Positions 8,882-17,884 of a stretch of DNA of 51,225 bases are shown here, piece after piece. This stretch comes from CAZZBK01 sp964652155 (lineage in GTDB: Bacteria; Planctomycetota; Planctomycetia; Pirellulales; PNKZ01), in contig CAZZBK010000020.1 in assembly GCA_964652155.1 (NCBI GenBank), positions 1 through 51,225 of the forward strand, in the 5' to 3' direction. Position 1 is the first letter of the stretch, and each line of letters begins with the position of its first letter. Under the pieces are notes generated by a model, which was not told the origin of the DNA, did no database searches, and was given only the letters and a program-made list of their open reading frames with translations. Position numbers and translations under genes: made by a program.

Positions 8882-9711
8882 TGTTTCGTGGCCTGCTCGT
8901 AATCATCGTAGGCCTAGGGTTCGCGCCGTTGCTCGCTGCACAAGAGGCGTCGGTGGCGGCTCGGCAGCTCATTATTCTGCCGAACCCCGACGCCCCCTGG
9001 GGAGGCGAGATTCCCGATGTGAGCAAGGTGCTGTACTCGGCCGCTGAACCGATCTGGCAACAGTTTCCAACGCTGAAACTTAAGCCGATTTTGGTCGAGC
9101 CCAAGGGGGGACCGGTCGTGCTGTACCAACCTGGGCCTGAGGGTGAAATCCAGGTCCGGCTCAATACGGGCGATCGGCTCTGGGCGCAGCATGCCTTTCA
9201 GTTTGCGCATGAATTTGGCCACATCGTGTGTCGCTACCGGAGCGGCGCGAACCGCAACAAATGGTTCGAGGAATCGATTTGCGAGTTGGCGTCGCTTTAC
9301 TCGCTGCGGCAGATGGCCAAGACCTGGCAGACCACGCCTCCGTATCCGAATTGGAAGGGCTACGCCTCGGCACTTGCCAACTACGCTGACGAGCGGATGA
9401 AAAAAGCCACGCTCAGCGACACGACCTTTGCCGATTGGTATCGCGCGCACGCCGACGAGCTTTATCGAGATGCCGTACAGCGCGACCACAATCTGATCGT
9501 GGCCACCGAACTACTGCCGCTCTTCGAGGCCGAACCGGTCCACTGGGAGGCGGTGGGGCACCTAAACGACACACAGGGGGCCGAGTCACGCTCGTTTGCC
9601 GAGCATCTCCGCGCCTGGCACGGTAGCTGCCCGGCCAAACATCGGCCGTTCGTGCAGAAAGTCGCGGCGAAGTTCGAGATCGAGCTAGCTCCCGTGGCGC
9701 AGGGGAAGTAA
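8878..9711 (+). CDS. Secreted gluzincin-like metallopeptidase (HEFGH)
   Basis: This 277-residue protein has a signal peptide (FRGLLVIIVGLGFAPLLAAQ) and a zinc-peptidase motif His111-Glu112-Phe-Gly-His115. About 15 residues later NKWFEESICELASLY supplies Glu131/Glu132, consistent with the third ligand of gluzincins (pattern WxxE). I recognise no named family. The start is ATGATG and overlaps the DUF1501 stop by 4 bp, so the two are probably translated together and this protein may act in the same extracytoplasmic degradation process. Activity and substrate are inferred from the motif only. Confidence 0.78.
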   Translation: MMFRGLLVIIVGLGFAPLLAAQEASVAARQLIILPNPDAPWGGEIPDVSKVLYSAAEPIWQQFPTLKLKPILVEPKGGPVVLYQPGPEGEIQVRLNTGDRLWAQHAFQFAHEFGHIVCRYRSGANRNKWFEESICELASLYSLRQMAKTWQTTPPYPNWKGYASALANYADERMKKATLSDTTFADWYRAHADELYRDAVQRDHNLIVATELLPLFEAEPVHWEAVGHLNDTQGAESRSFAEHLRAWHGSCPAKHRPFVQKVAAKFEIELAPVAQGK

Positions 9712-9773
9712 CATTCGCGCCGCGGCGCGCTGACCCGCGACAGGCCTAATGTCCTCACGATCGAGAAGATCCC

Positions 9774-11147
9774 GTGCCATCACCGTCGAATCCGTCGCGA
9801 TGGAATCGCGCGCTGATTGTCTCAGCGCTGGGGGCACTTGTACTGAGCCGTGTGTGGCTGCTGGGCTTTTTTCAGCCGCTGCTCAACCGTGACGTCGCGC
9901 TGTATTTCGACAACGCGGTCAATGGCGTCGATATCGGCTTGGTCCCCTACCGCGATCTGCCGATTGAATACCCTCCGCTGGCTTGGTGGACAATGGCGAC
10001 ACCGCGCTGGCTCTCCAGCGAACCGTTCCGCGCCGAGCATGTGCCAGCCGGCCTCGTTCCCGTCTTCGCACAGGCGTACACGCGGACGTTTCGGGCCATG
10101 ATGGCGCTGGCCGACGTGCTGAGCTTTTTGGCCTGCTGGTCGCTGGCGCGTCGGCACCGCCCAGATGCTCAAGGCGCCATGCTCTGGGCCTACGTGCTCG
10201 TCACCACCTTGCAGCCGCATGTGATCTACGATCGGCTCGACATGGGCTTGCTCATGCTGCTGCTGGGTTGGTGGTGGGCCAGCGATCGCGCGGACGACTC
10301 GTTATTTTGGCGCAGCCTGAGCTGCGCACTGCTGGGGGCCGGCGTCGCGTACAAATTGATCCCGCTGGTCATTGTGCCGGTCGTCGTCACGCAGTCGCTT
10401 CGCGATCTGGTTTCGCTGCCGCGACGCGCGGCGATCGGTCGTTGGGGAGTACCGTACCTGGCGCTGTCGGCGGTCATCGGGTTGCCGTTTGCTTATCACT
10501 ACGCGGTCGCCGGGCCGGGCGTGTTCGATTTGTTCGCCTATCATGGCGAACGGGGCTTGGAAATCGAGTCGGTCGGTGCCAGCGTGCTGCTCATGCTCCA
10601 ACCCCTGGGGCTCGTTTATGAGTGCGCGCACGGTAGCGGGTCGATCAATCTCGTCGGCCCCGGCGCGGATACGTTGGCTCGGCTGTCGACCCCGTTGCTC
10701 GTGTTGGTGGTGGCTTACGGCTGCCGCCGAGTGTGGTGTGATCGCGCGGACGACAGCTCGACGGGACAACGCTGGGGGATCTGGAGCGTGCTCGCGGCGG
10801 TGGTCGTGTCGAAGGTGATCTCGGTCCAGTACATGCTCTGGACCTTGCCGCTGCTTGTGCTGCTGGGGCTCGACGTGCTGGACACGCGGCGCTGGCTGGG
10901 GCTCGTCGCGTCGGCCGTGCTGATGGCAGCCCTATCGACGGCCATTTACCCGTACTTGTTCTTTAACGAGTTCCCCTGGGGAGGGACGCTGGCTCGCAAC
11001 CCTTGGCCGCTGACGCCCGAGCTGCATTGGCTCCCGGCGAGCGTGTTGCTGCTGCGCAATGCATTGCTCGTGGGTTGGGTGTGGGTGCTCGGCAGGGAAA
11101 TTGCGCGCGGTGCGAAGGCCGCCGCGCCTCAAATGTCTGGCGGATGA
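9774..11147 (+). CDS. GT-C fold polytopic membrane glycosyltransferase, GT87/DUF2029-like
   Basis: This 457-residue protein has around ten predicted membrane segments. The N-terminal loop contains NRDVALYFDNAVNGVDIGLVPYRDLPIEYPPLAWW, typical of the first extracytoplasmic loop of GT-C enzymes, which use polyprenyl-phosphate sugars. The segment VIYDRLDMGLLMLLLGWW also fits this group. Translation appears to start at GTG 9774, with GAGAAG about 5 bases upstream; no ATG is available near the N-terminal hydrophobic segment. It follows the gluzincin gene after 62 bp. It probably transfers a mannose-like sugar onto a surface glycan or lipid, but donor and acceptor are unknown. Confidence 0.75.
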   Translation: MPSPSNPSRWNRALIVSALGALVLSRVWLLGFFQPLLNRDVALYFDNAVNGVDIGLVPYRDLPIEYPPLAWWTMATPRWLSSEPFRAEHVPAGLVPVFAQAYTRTFRAMMALADVLSFLACWSLARRHRPDAQGAMLWAYVLVTTLQPHVIYDRLDMGLLMLLLGWWWASDRADDSLFWRSLSCALLGAGVAYKLIPLVIVPVVVTQSLRDLVSLPRRAAIGRWGVPYLALSAVIGLPFAYHYAVAGPGVFDLFAYHGERGLEIESVGASVLLMLQPLGLVYECAHGSGSINLVGPGADTLARLSTPLLVLVVAYGCRRVWCDRADDSSTGQRWGIWSVLAAVVVSKVISVQYMLWTLPLLVLLGLDVLDTRRWLGLVASAVLMAALSTAIYPYLFFNEFPWGGTLARNPWPLTPELHWLPASVLLLRNALLVGWVWVLGREIARGAKAAAPQMSGG

Positions 11148-11358
11148 ACCGAATCCGCGCGGCGTCGGCACGCCTGCACCCCGCCCGTGATCGAAGTTTG
11201 TCGAATGACTCCCGGCGATCGCACACGAGCAGGCGATATATTGCTATAACACGGCGAGCGGCCTGGCCCGATCATGACACGACGGCTGCGATTGTCCGTG
11301 AGTTGACACAAGACACACTGAGACCTGCACTGGGAGTACGACCGACGGTCGTGGATGC

Positions 11359-13080
11359 ATGAACAAATCGGCCCTCGTCTTTTCGATTCTGATCTCGATC
11401 GTGGCCCCAACCGTGGCTGCCGAGCCCAAGCCGCTCGACCTCACCCCGATCAAACTACCGGGTCTGATTCACACCGCGGTTGGCGTCACTCGCGAGGGGC
11501 GCGCCATCCCGGCGGTGCTCACCTCGGACGACCTCGACTTGGATGTGCAGAAGATGCGCATCCTGTTGGTGGCGGGGCTCGACGGCTCGCGGCTGACCCC
11601 CGAGGTGGCCATGAACGTCGTCCGCCGCTTTTACACCCTCGACGAGTTTGCTCCGTTGCGGAAAACGATCGTGCTGTCGTCGATCGTCTGTGGTAATCCC
11701 GACGGCTACGCGCGCGACTTGCGACACAGCAACGGCGCGGGGGGCGATCCCGCGCGCGGCTACCCGCCCACGGGCGAGCACTATACCAGCGCCACGAACA
11801 GCGAGTCGCAGTATATTTGGCGTTGGATCGGCATGCATGCTCCGGATATCGTCATCGACTTGACCGAGGACGACGAGCGGCGCCCGGCCCCGAAGACGCT
11901 CGATCACTTGGCCGAACAGCTTGACCTGGGCAAGCCCAGCAACGTGGGCTCGATCAAGGCGATTGAGTGGAAAATTCATCGCGGCGAAATGACTCCGTTC
12001 GCCGACATTGGCCATGACCTGCTCAAGGAACGGCACCTGCCCGAGTTCCGCATGGACAAGGACGCCAGCGCCGCCCGCCGCGAGCTTATCGCGCGGGTGA
12101 AACGCTCGCCGCGCGAGGTCGCCGAGCAGTTGGCCAAAGTGTACGGCCAGGACCTACCCACGGTGCAGTACATACCCGCGATGGCGCTGGTGGGGCGGTT
12201 GCGACTCGGCGAGTTGACGGGCGATGCGTCGCACCGCGGCGATGTCGAGCGGATCGTGTCACCGTTTCTGAGCGGCGACAAGCCGGCGCTAAGCGCCAAG
12301 AGCGGTGGGAGCGAGTTTGCCGGGCATTGGGTGTTCGGCTCGCTCTACGACGCTACGAAGAACAACGACTACGTGCGGCTTGTGAAGGCCGTGGCCGATC
12401 GGGCGTTCGACGAGCAGGGGCGGCCGCGCGAGGCCATGCCCTCGCACAGCGAAATGAGCGACGCCGTGTTCATGGCCTGCCCGGTGCTGGCGCTTGCCGG
12501 CCGATTGACGCTCGAAGCCAAGTACAACGACATGTGCCTGCGACACATGCGGTTCATGAACAAGCTGAACGTCCGCGCCGACGGATTGCATCGACACTCG
12601 CCGCTCGACGAATCGGCCTGGGGGCGAGGCAACGGCTTTCCCGCGCTCGGCTTGGCGCTCGCGCTCAGCGAGCTGCCGAAAGATTTTGCGGGACGCGACG
12701 AGATGATTGCCGCTTGGAAAGCTCATCTCGATGCGCTGCTCAAACATCAGGACCCAACCGGCGCGTGGCATCAAGTCGTCGATCGACCGGAGAGTTATCG
12801 CGAGTTGACCGCCACGTGCATGATTTGTTTTGCCATGATGCGTGGCGTGCGGCTGGGTATCTTGCCGCGCGACCGCTACGCGGCGGCCATTGATCGTGCC
12901 TGGCAGGCGATCAAGACCCGAGTGGCCTCGGACGGCTCGCTGGTCGACGTCTGCACGGGCACGGGCAAGCAGCGGAGTCTGCGCGACTATTACGACCGCG
13001 GGGCAATTTTGGGCCGCGACGGGCGCGGCGGCGCGATGGCTCTGCTCGTCGCCACCGAGCGCATGGCGTACCAGCCGTAA
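11359..13080 (+). CDS. Degenerate M14-like domain fused to a GH105-type hydrolase
   Basis: This 573-residue secreted protein starts with a signal peptide ending near VAPTVAAE. Residues about 35-190 resemble a zinc carboxypeptidase (M14): NPDG at 113-116 and DIVIDLTEDDE near 163-172. The zinc ligands are missing, because the HxxE position reads GLDGSR (73-78) and the expected His is Thr169. The C-terminal half resembles GH105/YteR unsaturated glycuronyl hydrolases: SEFAGHWVF, Asp368 in MSDAVFMACP as likely catalytic acid, and WGRGNGF from Trp421. The N-terminal domain may bind substrate instead of cutting peptides. The gene faces the PQQ gene with a 13-bp gap. The 211 bp upstream hold nothing recognisable. 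Confidence 0.78.
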   Translation: MNKSALVFSILISIVAPTVAAEPKPLDLTPIKLPGLIHTAVGVTREGRAIPAVLTSDDLDLDVQKMRILLVAGLDGSRLTPEVAMNVVRRFYTLDEFAPLRKTIVLSSIVCGNPDGYARDLRHSNGAGGDPARGYPPTGEHYTSATNSESQYIWRWIGMHAPDIVIDLTEDDERRPAPKTLDHLAEQLDLGKPSNVGSIKAIEWKIHRGEMTPFADIGHDLLKERHLPEFRMDKDASAARRELIARVKRSPREVAEQLAKVYGQDLPTVQYIPAMALVGRLRLGELTGDASHRGDVERIVSPFLSGDKPALSAKSGGSEFAGHWVFGSLYDATKNNDYVRLVKAVADRAFDEQGRPREAMPSHSEMSDAVFMACPVLALAGRLTLEAKYNDMCLRHMRFMNKLNVRADGLHRHSPLDESAWGRGNGFPALGLALALSELPKDFAGRDEMIAAWKAHLDALLKHQDPTGAWHQVVDRPESYRELTATCMICFAMMRGVRLGILPRDRYAAAIDRAWQAIKTRVASDGSLVDVCTGTGKQRSLRDYYDRGAILGRDGRGGAMALLVATERMAYQP

Positions 13081-13093
13081 GTCGACCGCGCAG

Positions 13094-14473
13094 CTAGCTG
13101 CCGCCGCGCAGGTCGAGGCAGATCAACTGTTGTTCGTTGCGTAACCAGAGTCGGCCGCGATGCAGGGCCGGCGCGCTGTAACACGGCGAGGCGAGCAGCG
13201 GCTCGCGCGTCATGGACACCCGCTGAACCTGCTCGCTCGTCAGGGCAAACGACGCCAGATAGCCCGTTTCGCCCCAGGCGATTAGATGGCCGGGAGTGGC
13301 GATCAAAGCGCCTCGTTCCAGTTCTGACTCATGGCTCCACATCAATCGTCCCGTGGCCAACTCGATGCACCGCAACGACGAACGGAGCCGCTTGGACGAA
13401 AAACCGTACACATAGCCATCTCGCTGGACGAGGTTGCTCCAGGTGCTGTCGAGCACGCGCTGATCTCGCCACAGTACGCGATACGAGCCGTCACGCTCAA
13501 CACGCAGGCACAAGCTGCCGAAGCCGGGGCCCGTGCTGACCAGCACCCGGTCGTCGACCACCAGGGGCGACGTGGCGTTGCAGGCGTCGGCGGTCTTCGA
13601 CTTGAACGGAATTTGCCAATAGACACGACCGTCGCGGGGATCGAGCGCCACCAGAAAATGCTCGGTCAGGCAAAAAACAAAGCGGCGAAGATGGATCGTG
13701 GCGGCGACGGCCGTCGCATACGCTCGGCCATCCTGAACCGAATGCCAGAGCGTTTCGCCCGTTTGCTTGTTGACCGCAATGACGCCGGCGGAGCGAGCCG
13801 CGGCACCCAGGTTAAGCACCACCGAGTCCCCTTCGACCAGCGGGCTGCTGCTCGCCGCGAACAGCCCCTCGGGCACATCGAACTCGCGATGCAACGGCCG
13901 CGACCAGAGTGTGCGGCCGTCGCGAATATCGAGACATCGCAAGACGCCTTCCGCTCCGAAAGCGTACAGGCGATCCCCGTCGATCGTCGGCGTGCTATAG
14001 GGGCCGTGACTGTAGGCGAACGCGCAGCGGTACGCCGTGGGAGCCACGGACTGCCACAGCGACTCGCCCGACTCGCAGGACAGGGCCTCGACAATCTCCT
14101 GATCCTCGCGGCGATGGAAAACGTAAAGCTGTTCGCCGGCCGCTACAGGCGAGCTAAAACCGGTCCCCACCGATCGTCGCCACAAGACAGGCGGGCCAGC
14201 CGCGGGCCAGCGCGGAACGACGTCTCGGTCGCGCGAGACACTATCGCCGCGCGGACCCAACAACGTCGGCCAACCCTCGTCGAAAACCGGCTCATGCGTC
14301 GCGCTCGGGGGCGCCTGCTGGGGCGTCGGCCGCGAAGCCTGCTGATCGTTCATATCCAACAGCGTAAGCGAGCCTGCCAACGCCAACAGCACGCCAAGGG
14401 CCATCAGCAGGCGCAATTTGTTTGCGAACATACCGGATGCTCGAAGGAGGGTGATGGACCGCAACGATCGCAT
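13094..14473 (-). CDS. Membrane-anchored PQQ-like beta-propeller protein
   Basis: This 459-residue protein has an N-terminal hydrophobic anchor or signal (LLMALGVLLALAGSLTLL, about residues 23-40), a low-complexity linker rich in Pro and Gln, and then a beta-propeller of PQQ-like repeats. These carry typical aromatic-glycine blades such as GESLWQSV, GRTLWSRP, GETLWHSV, GRVYWQIP and GRLMWSHE. Such proteins serve as periplasmic scaffolds or, with a bound cofactor, as dehydrogenases. No dehydrogenase-specific residues are evident, so a BamB-like scaffold is more likely. Translation may instead start at the internal Met15 (14431); neither start has a good Shine-Dalgarno sequence. Confidence 0.85.
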   Translation of the reverse strand: MRSLRSITLLRASGMFANKLRLLMALGVLLALAGSLTLLDMNDQQASRPTPQQAPPSATHEPVFDEGWPTLLGPRGDSVSRDRDVVPRWPAAGPPVLWRRSVGTGFSSPVAAGEQLYVFHRREDQEIVEALSCESGESLWQSVAPTAYRCAFAYSHGPYSTPTIDGDRLYAFGAEGVLRCLDIRDGRTLWSRPLHREFDVPEGLFAASSSPLVEGDSVVLNLGAAARSAGVIAVNKQTGETLWHSVQDGRAYATAVAATIHLRRFVFCLTEHFLVALDPRDGRVYWQIPFKSKTADACNATSPLVVDDRVLVSTGPGFGSLCLRVERDGSYRVLWRDQRVLDSTWSNLVQRDGYVYGFSSKRLRSSLRCIELATGRLMWSHESELERGALIATPGHLIAWGETGYLASFALTSEQVQRVSMTREPLLASPCYSAPALHRGRLWLRNEQQLICLDLRGGS

Positions 14474-14734
14474 TTCTCGCCGCGTTCAACTCCATGCTAG
14501 CGAGAAACCGCAGTGGGTTCGCATGAGTTTCTCACTAGCGCAAGCCCCTGAACTCACTCTTGCCGCGACAGCGATGTTGGCGCTGCATGCACAACGACAA
14601 ATTGTCGGTTGGGCAAGATCTGACGATCCGGCGGTTTTTGACGTTATTTCTCGATGTAAGGCCGCGACTCGCGCCGATAAATCCAGCAAGTCAAACTCTA
14701 TCGCTACCGGAATCGACTGTTCGAGGGTGTGCTC

Positions 14735-16381
14735 ATGTCGCTGCGACCATTCGGCTCAAGCTCGTGGATGCAACGCTGGCTGGCGTGTTTCGGCCTCGGC
14801 CCATTATCGTCCTCACCGCGACGACACATGGCGGTGTCGTGGCGGCGACGACTCGGACTCGAACGGCTCGAAGGGCGTGACCTGCTGGCGGTCAATGTGA
14901 TGGGGAACACGGCGGTCGTGACCGGCACGTCGGCGGTCGACAGCTTTCAACTCACCTTTTACAACGCGACCGCCTACAGCCTGTACGTCAACGGCTCGCA
15001 AATCTCGGCCGCCACGTTGGCCGGCGTCACCAACATTGCCTTCGACGGCCTCGATGGTCGCGACACGCTCAGCGTCTCAAGCGCGCCGAGCACGGTCGAC
15101 GCCGTCTATGTAACCGGCCAGCAATTGAACTGGATCGGGCCCATTATCAATGTTAGCTCGCGCAATAACGAACTGATCTACGCCAACGGCCAGGCGTCCG
15201 ACTCGGTGCAGTTCACCGATACCTCGGCGGACGATGTCTTCAATAGCGTCAAAGCCTACAGCTCGATCACCAGCGTGGGCTATTTTAGTCAGGCGACCGG
15301 CTTCGGTAGCGTGTACGCCTTCCGCAGCAACGGCGGCAACGATACCAGCACGCTCTACGACTCGACCGACAACGACACCTATTACGGCCTGCCAGGTTAC
15401 AGCATCATGTCGAGCAGCGGCCGATTTGTCGAAACGATCGGCTTCAAAAATAACATCGCCTACAGCAGCAACGGCGGCAGCGACTCGGCCCTGTTCTACG
15501 ACTCGACGGGAGACGACACCTTCACTAGCCGGCCAACGAGCGCGTCGCTCACCAACACGGGCTACTCCAATATCGCCTACGGTTTCCGTGCCAACTACGC
15601 CTTTAGCTCCAACGGCGGAAACGATGTCGCCAACCTGTACGACTCAAGCGGCAACGATACGTTCAGCGCCTTTCCGACCTACAGCGTCATGACCACGAGC
15701 AGCGCCACGGGCCAAGCAATCGGCTTCGATCTGGTCAAGGGCTACGCCAGCGGAGGCGTCGACTCGGCCAGCTACTACGACTCCGCGGTCGACGATACCT
15801 TCCGCGGCCAGCAGAACGGCACCAGTGTCATGTCGAGCGCCAACTACGAGAACCAAGGCATCGGCTTCGAGACCAATTACGCCTTCAGCTCCAACGGCGG
15901 CAACGACGTCGCCTTTCTCTACGACACGATCGGCAACGACACCTTCCATGCGTTCCCCAGCTACGGCATCCTCTCGGGCGTCGGGCTGTTCAACCAGGCC
16001 ACGGGCTTCAAGAACCTCTATGCCTACGGCAGTGCCGGCGTCGACACGGCCCGATTCTACGCCAATAGCGGCACGAATAATTTCTCCGGCACCGCGACCT
16101 CCGGGCTCATGACCGGAACCAACTACGAGAACAAGGCGCAGGGCTTCGACTTCATCTTCGCCAATCTCGATGGCTCGGCCAGTGGCACGGCCGACCTGTT
16201 CGACTCGAGCGGCAACGACACGGTGACCGCGATCAACACTCAGGCTCGACTCGTCTATGCCAACGGCAATCAGACGTACGTCTACCGCTTCGGGACCGTC
16301 AACGCCACGCGGAGCACGGGCACCGACCAAGTCAGCCGCAACGCGCTGAGCTACGTGTTGAACACAATCGGCGGCTGGTAA
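14735..16381 (+). CDS. Surface protein with about eight 47-residue tandem repeats
   Basis: This 548-residue protein begins with a positively charged region and the motif RRLGLERLEGRDLLAV, like the LExRxLL start of many large planctomycete extracellular proteins. From about residue 165, imperfect repeats of roughly 47 residues carry the pattern YxSNGGxDxAxLYDSxGNDTFxxxP followed by GF and an aromatic pair. The NGGND and GNDTF turns recall RTX-like calcium-binding repeats, but the spacing differs. The ATG at 14735 is preferred because GAGGG lies 8 bases upstream; a GTG at 14729 is in frame. No dockerin or C-terminal sorting signal is seen. The function is probably structural or adhesive. The 255 bp upstream hold no gene. 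Confidence 0.82.
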   Translation: MSLRPFGSSSWMQRWLACFGLGPLSSSPRRHMAVSWRRRLGLERLEGRDLLAVNVMGNTAVVTGTSAVDSFQLTFYNATAYSLYVNGSQISAATLAGVTNIAFDGLDGRDTLSVSSAPSTVDAVYVTGQQLNWIGPIINVSSRNNELIYANGQASDSVQFTDTSADDVFNSVKAYSSITSVGYFSQATGFGSVYAFRSNGGNDTSTLYDSTDNDTYYGLPGYSIMSSSGRFVETIGFKNNIAYSSNGGSDSALFYDSTGDDTFTSRPTSASLTNTGYSNIAYGFRANYAFSSNGGNDVANLYDSSGNDTFSAFPTYSVMTTSSATGQAIGFDLVKGYASGGVDSASYYDSAVDDTFRGQQNGTSVMSSANYENQGIGFETNYAFSSNGGNDVAFLYDTIGNDTFHAFPSYGILSGVGLFNQATGFKNLYAYGSAGVDTARFYANSGTNNFSGTATSGLMTGTNYENKAQGFDFIFANLDGSASGTADLFDSSGNDTVTAINTQARLVYANGNQTYVYRFGTVNATRSTGTDQVSRNALSYVLNTIGGW

Positions 16382-16508
16382 CGCGCCTCGTGTCGACGTT
16401 GGCGGTTGTGTTGGTCAAAATACTTGCCACGGGCTCGGCGATCGGCGAGAGTGATGCAGACGCATTTCCGGCATATAAAATGCCCTCGCACCCAGGAGCC
16501 CGCCGCTC

Positions 16509-17513
16509 ATGAACATCCAATCCCTTCGCCTCTTGTCGCTGCTGACCATACTCGCCGTGCTGACCCTGGCCAGCACGACTTGGGCTCAAGAAAAGACCAA
16601 GGCCGCTTCGTTCAGCGAGGATCTCTCGAAACGCTACGGCAATAAGGTCGAGATTCGCTTGGATCAATCGTATGCCGGCAATACCAACCCCAAGCAGATG
16701 CTGGACCTGTATCTGCCCAAGCAGCGGGCCAGCGACAAGCCGCTGCCGGTCGTCGTGTTCATTCACGGAGGCGGGTGGTCGGGGGGCAATCGCAAAGGCT
16801 ACGCCGCTCAAGCGGCAGGGCTTGCCAGTGCAGGGAATTACGCGGCCGTCTCGGTCGGCTATCGGCTCAGCGCCGAAGTGAAGTGGCCCTCTCAAATTCA
16901 TGACTGCAAAGCGGCCATTCGCTGGATTCGCTCGCAGGCCAAGGAACTGAACCTCGATCCCGAGCGAATCGGCTGCACCGGCGGCTCGGCCGGCGGACAC
17001 CTCGTCACGCTGCTCGGTCTCACCGGCGGCGTGAAGGAGTTGGAAGGCGATGTCGGCGAGCACACCAGCCAGAGCAGCCGCGTGACCTGTGTCGTGAACG
17101 TCTGCGGCCCGACCGATATGGTCGCTCCGCTCATGCAAGGCGAGGCGGCCAAGGGGGACGACCCCGCCGTGTCGGGCCTGATCGGCGGTCGCGTGTCGGA
17201 AAAACTCGACGTGGCCAAGGCGGCCTCGCCGCTCACCTACGTCACCTCGCGCGCGGTGCCCATCATGACGATCCACGGCACAAAAGATGCGCGCGTCAAT
17301 TTCAACAATGCCGAGAAACTCGACGCCGCACTCAAACAAGCCGGCACCACCTCATTGCTCATTCCGGTCGTCAACGCCGGCCACGGCATCCCGTTTGGGC
17401 CCGAGTTGAACCAGCGTGTGCAGCAGTTCTGGGACCTGTACTTGCGCGACGTAAAGAGCGACATCTCGACAACTCCGATCGAGGTCCCTGCCCCACCGGC
17501 CAAGAGTGGATAA
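16509..17513 (+). CDS. Secreted alpha/beta hydrolase (acetylesterase-like)
   Basis: This 334-residue serine hydrolase has a signal peptide ending at STTWAQ. The oxyanion motif HGGGW is at 86-90 and the nucleophile elbow is GGSAGG with Ser160. The likely acid is Asp260 (in HGTKDARVNF) and the likely base is His292 (in NAGHGIPFG). This layout matches the BD-FAE/esterase-lipase group that removes acetyl or feruloyl groups from plant or algal polysaccharides. AGGAG lies 9 bases before the ATG. It appears monocistronic. The substrate is inferred from the secreted location and the nearby GH105-type and sulfatase genes. Confidence 0.88.
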   Translation: MNIQSLRLLSLLTILAVLTLASTTWAQEKTKAASFSEDLSKRYGNKVEIRLDQSYAGNTNPKQMLDLYLPKQRASDKPLPVVVFIHGGGWSGGNRKGYAAQAAGLASAGNYAAVSVGYRLSAEVKWPSQIHDCKAAIRWIRSQAKELNLDPERIGCTGGSAGGHLVTLLGLTGGVKELEGDVGEHTSQSSRVTCVVNVCGPTDMVAPLMQGEAAKGDDPAVSGLIGGRVSEKLDVAKAASPLTYVTSRAVPIMTIHGTKDARVNFNNAEKLDAALKQAGTTSLLIPVVNAGHGIPFGPELNQRVQQFWDLYLRDVKSDISTTPIEVPAPPAKSG

Positions 17514-17884
17514 CATCTTGAGGTGCTGCCGATGTGACGGACCGGGGACTCCGTAAATACGCAGCGGCCAAGGTCCCATCCGACTCGATCGCAGCAGCGG
17601 CTCTCAACCACCCTCTCATTCGAGATGCGGAATCAGAAGCCGGAGTGCCCGGAATAACTGCATGCCATGCGGGTTCTGGAAGGCCTGGGAAATCCCGGAG
17701 GTCCAGTTCGTCGATCAAATCGCATTCCCAACCGCCGTTGGATGTTGCGAAAGGGCATCATTGAGAGCGTCGGGAAAAATGTTGTCGGGTCGCTCGTTGC
17801 CGGAGTGGAAAACTTGACCTAAGATTGAGGTTGCGTGGAGAATTTACGCCGGTTGCAGTGACAACCCATTGAGGACCCGACAAC
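17514..17884. other. Intergenic stretch without a recognisable gene
   Basis: I see no convincing reading frame, RNA or repeat in these 371 bases. TTGACC at 17814-17819 could be a -35 element for the YSPV-repeat gene, but the best -10 candidate 18 bp downstream (GAGAAT) is weak. GAGG about 10 bases before the ATG at 17885 is the likely ribosome binding site of that gene. Confidence 0.4.
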
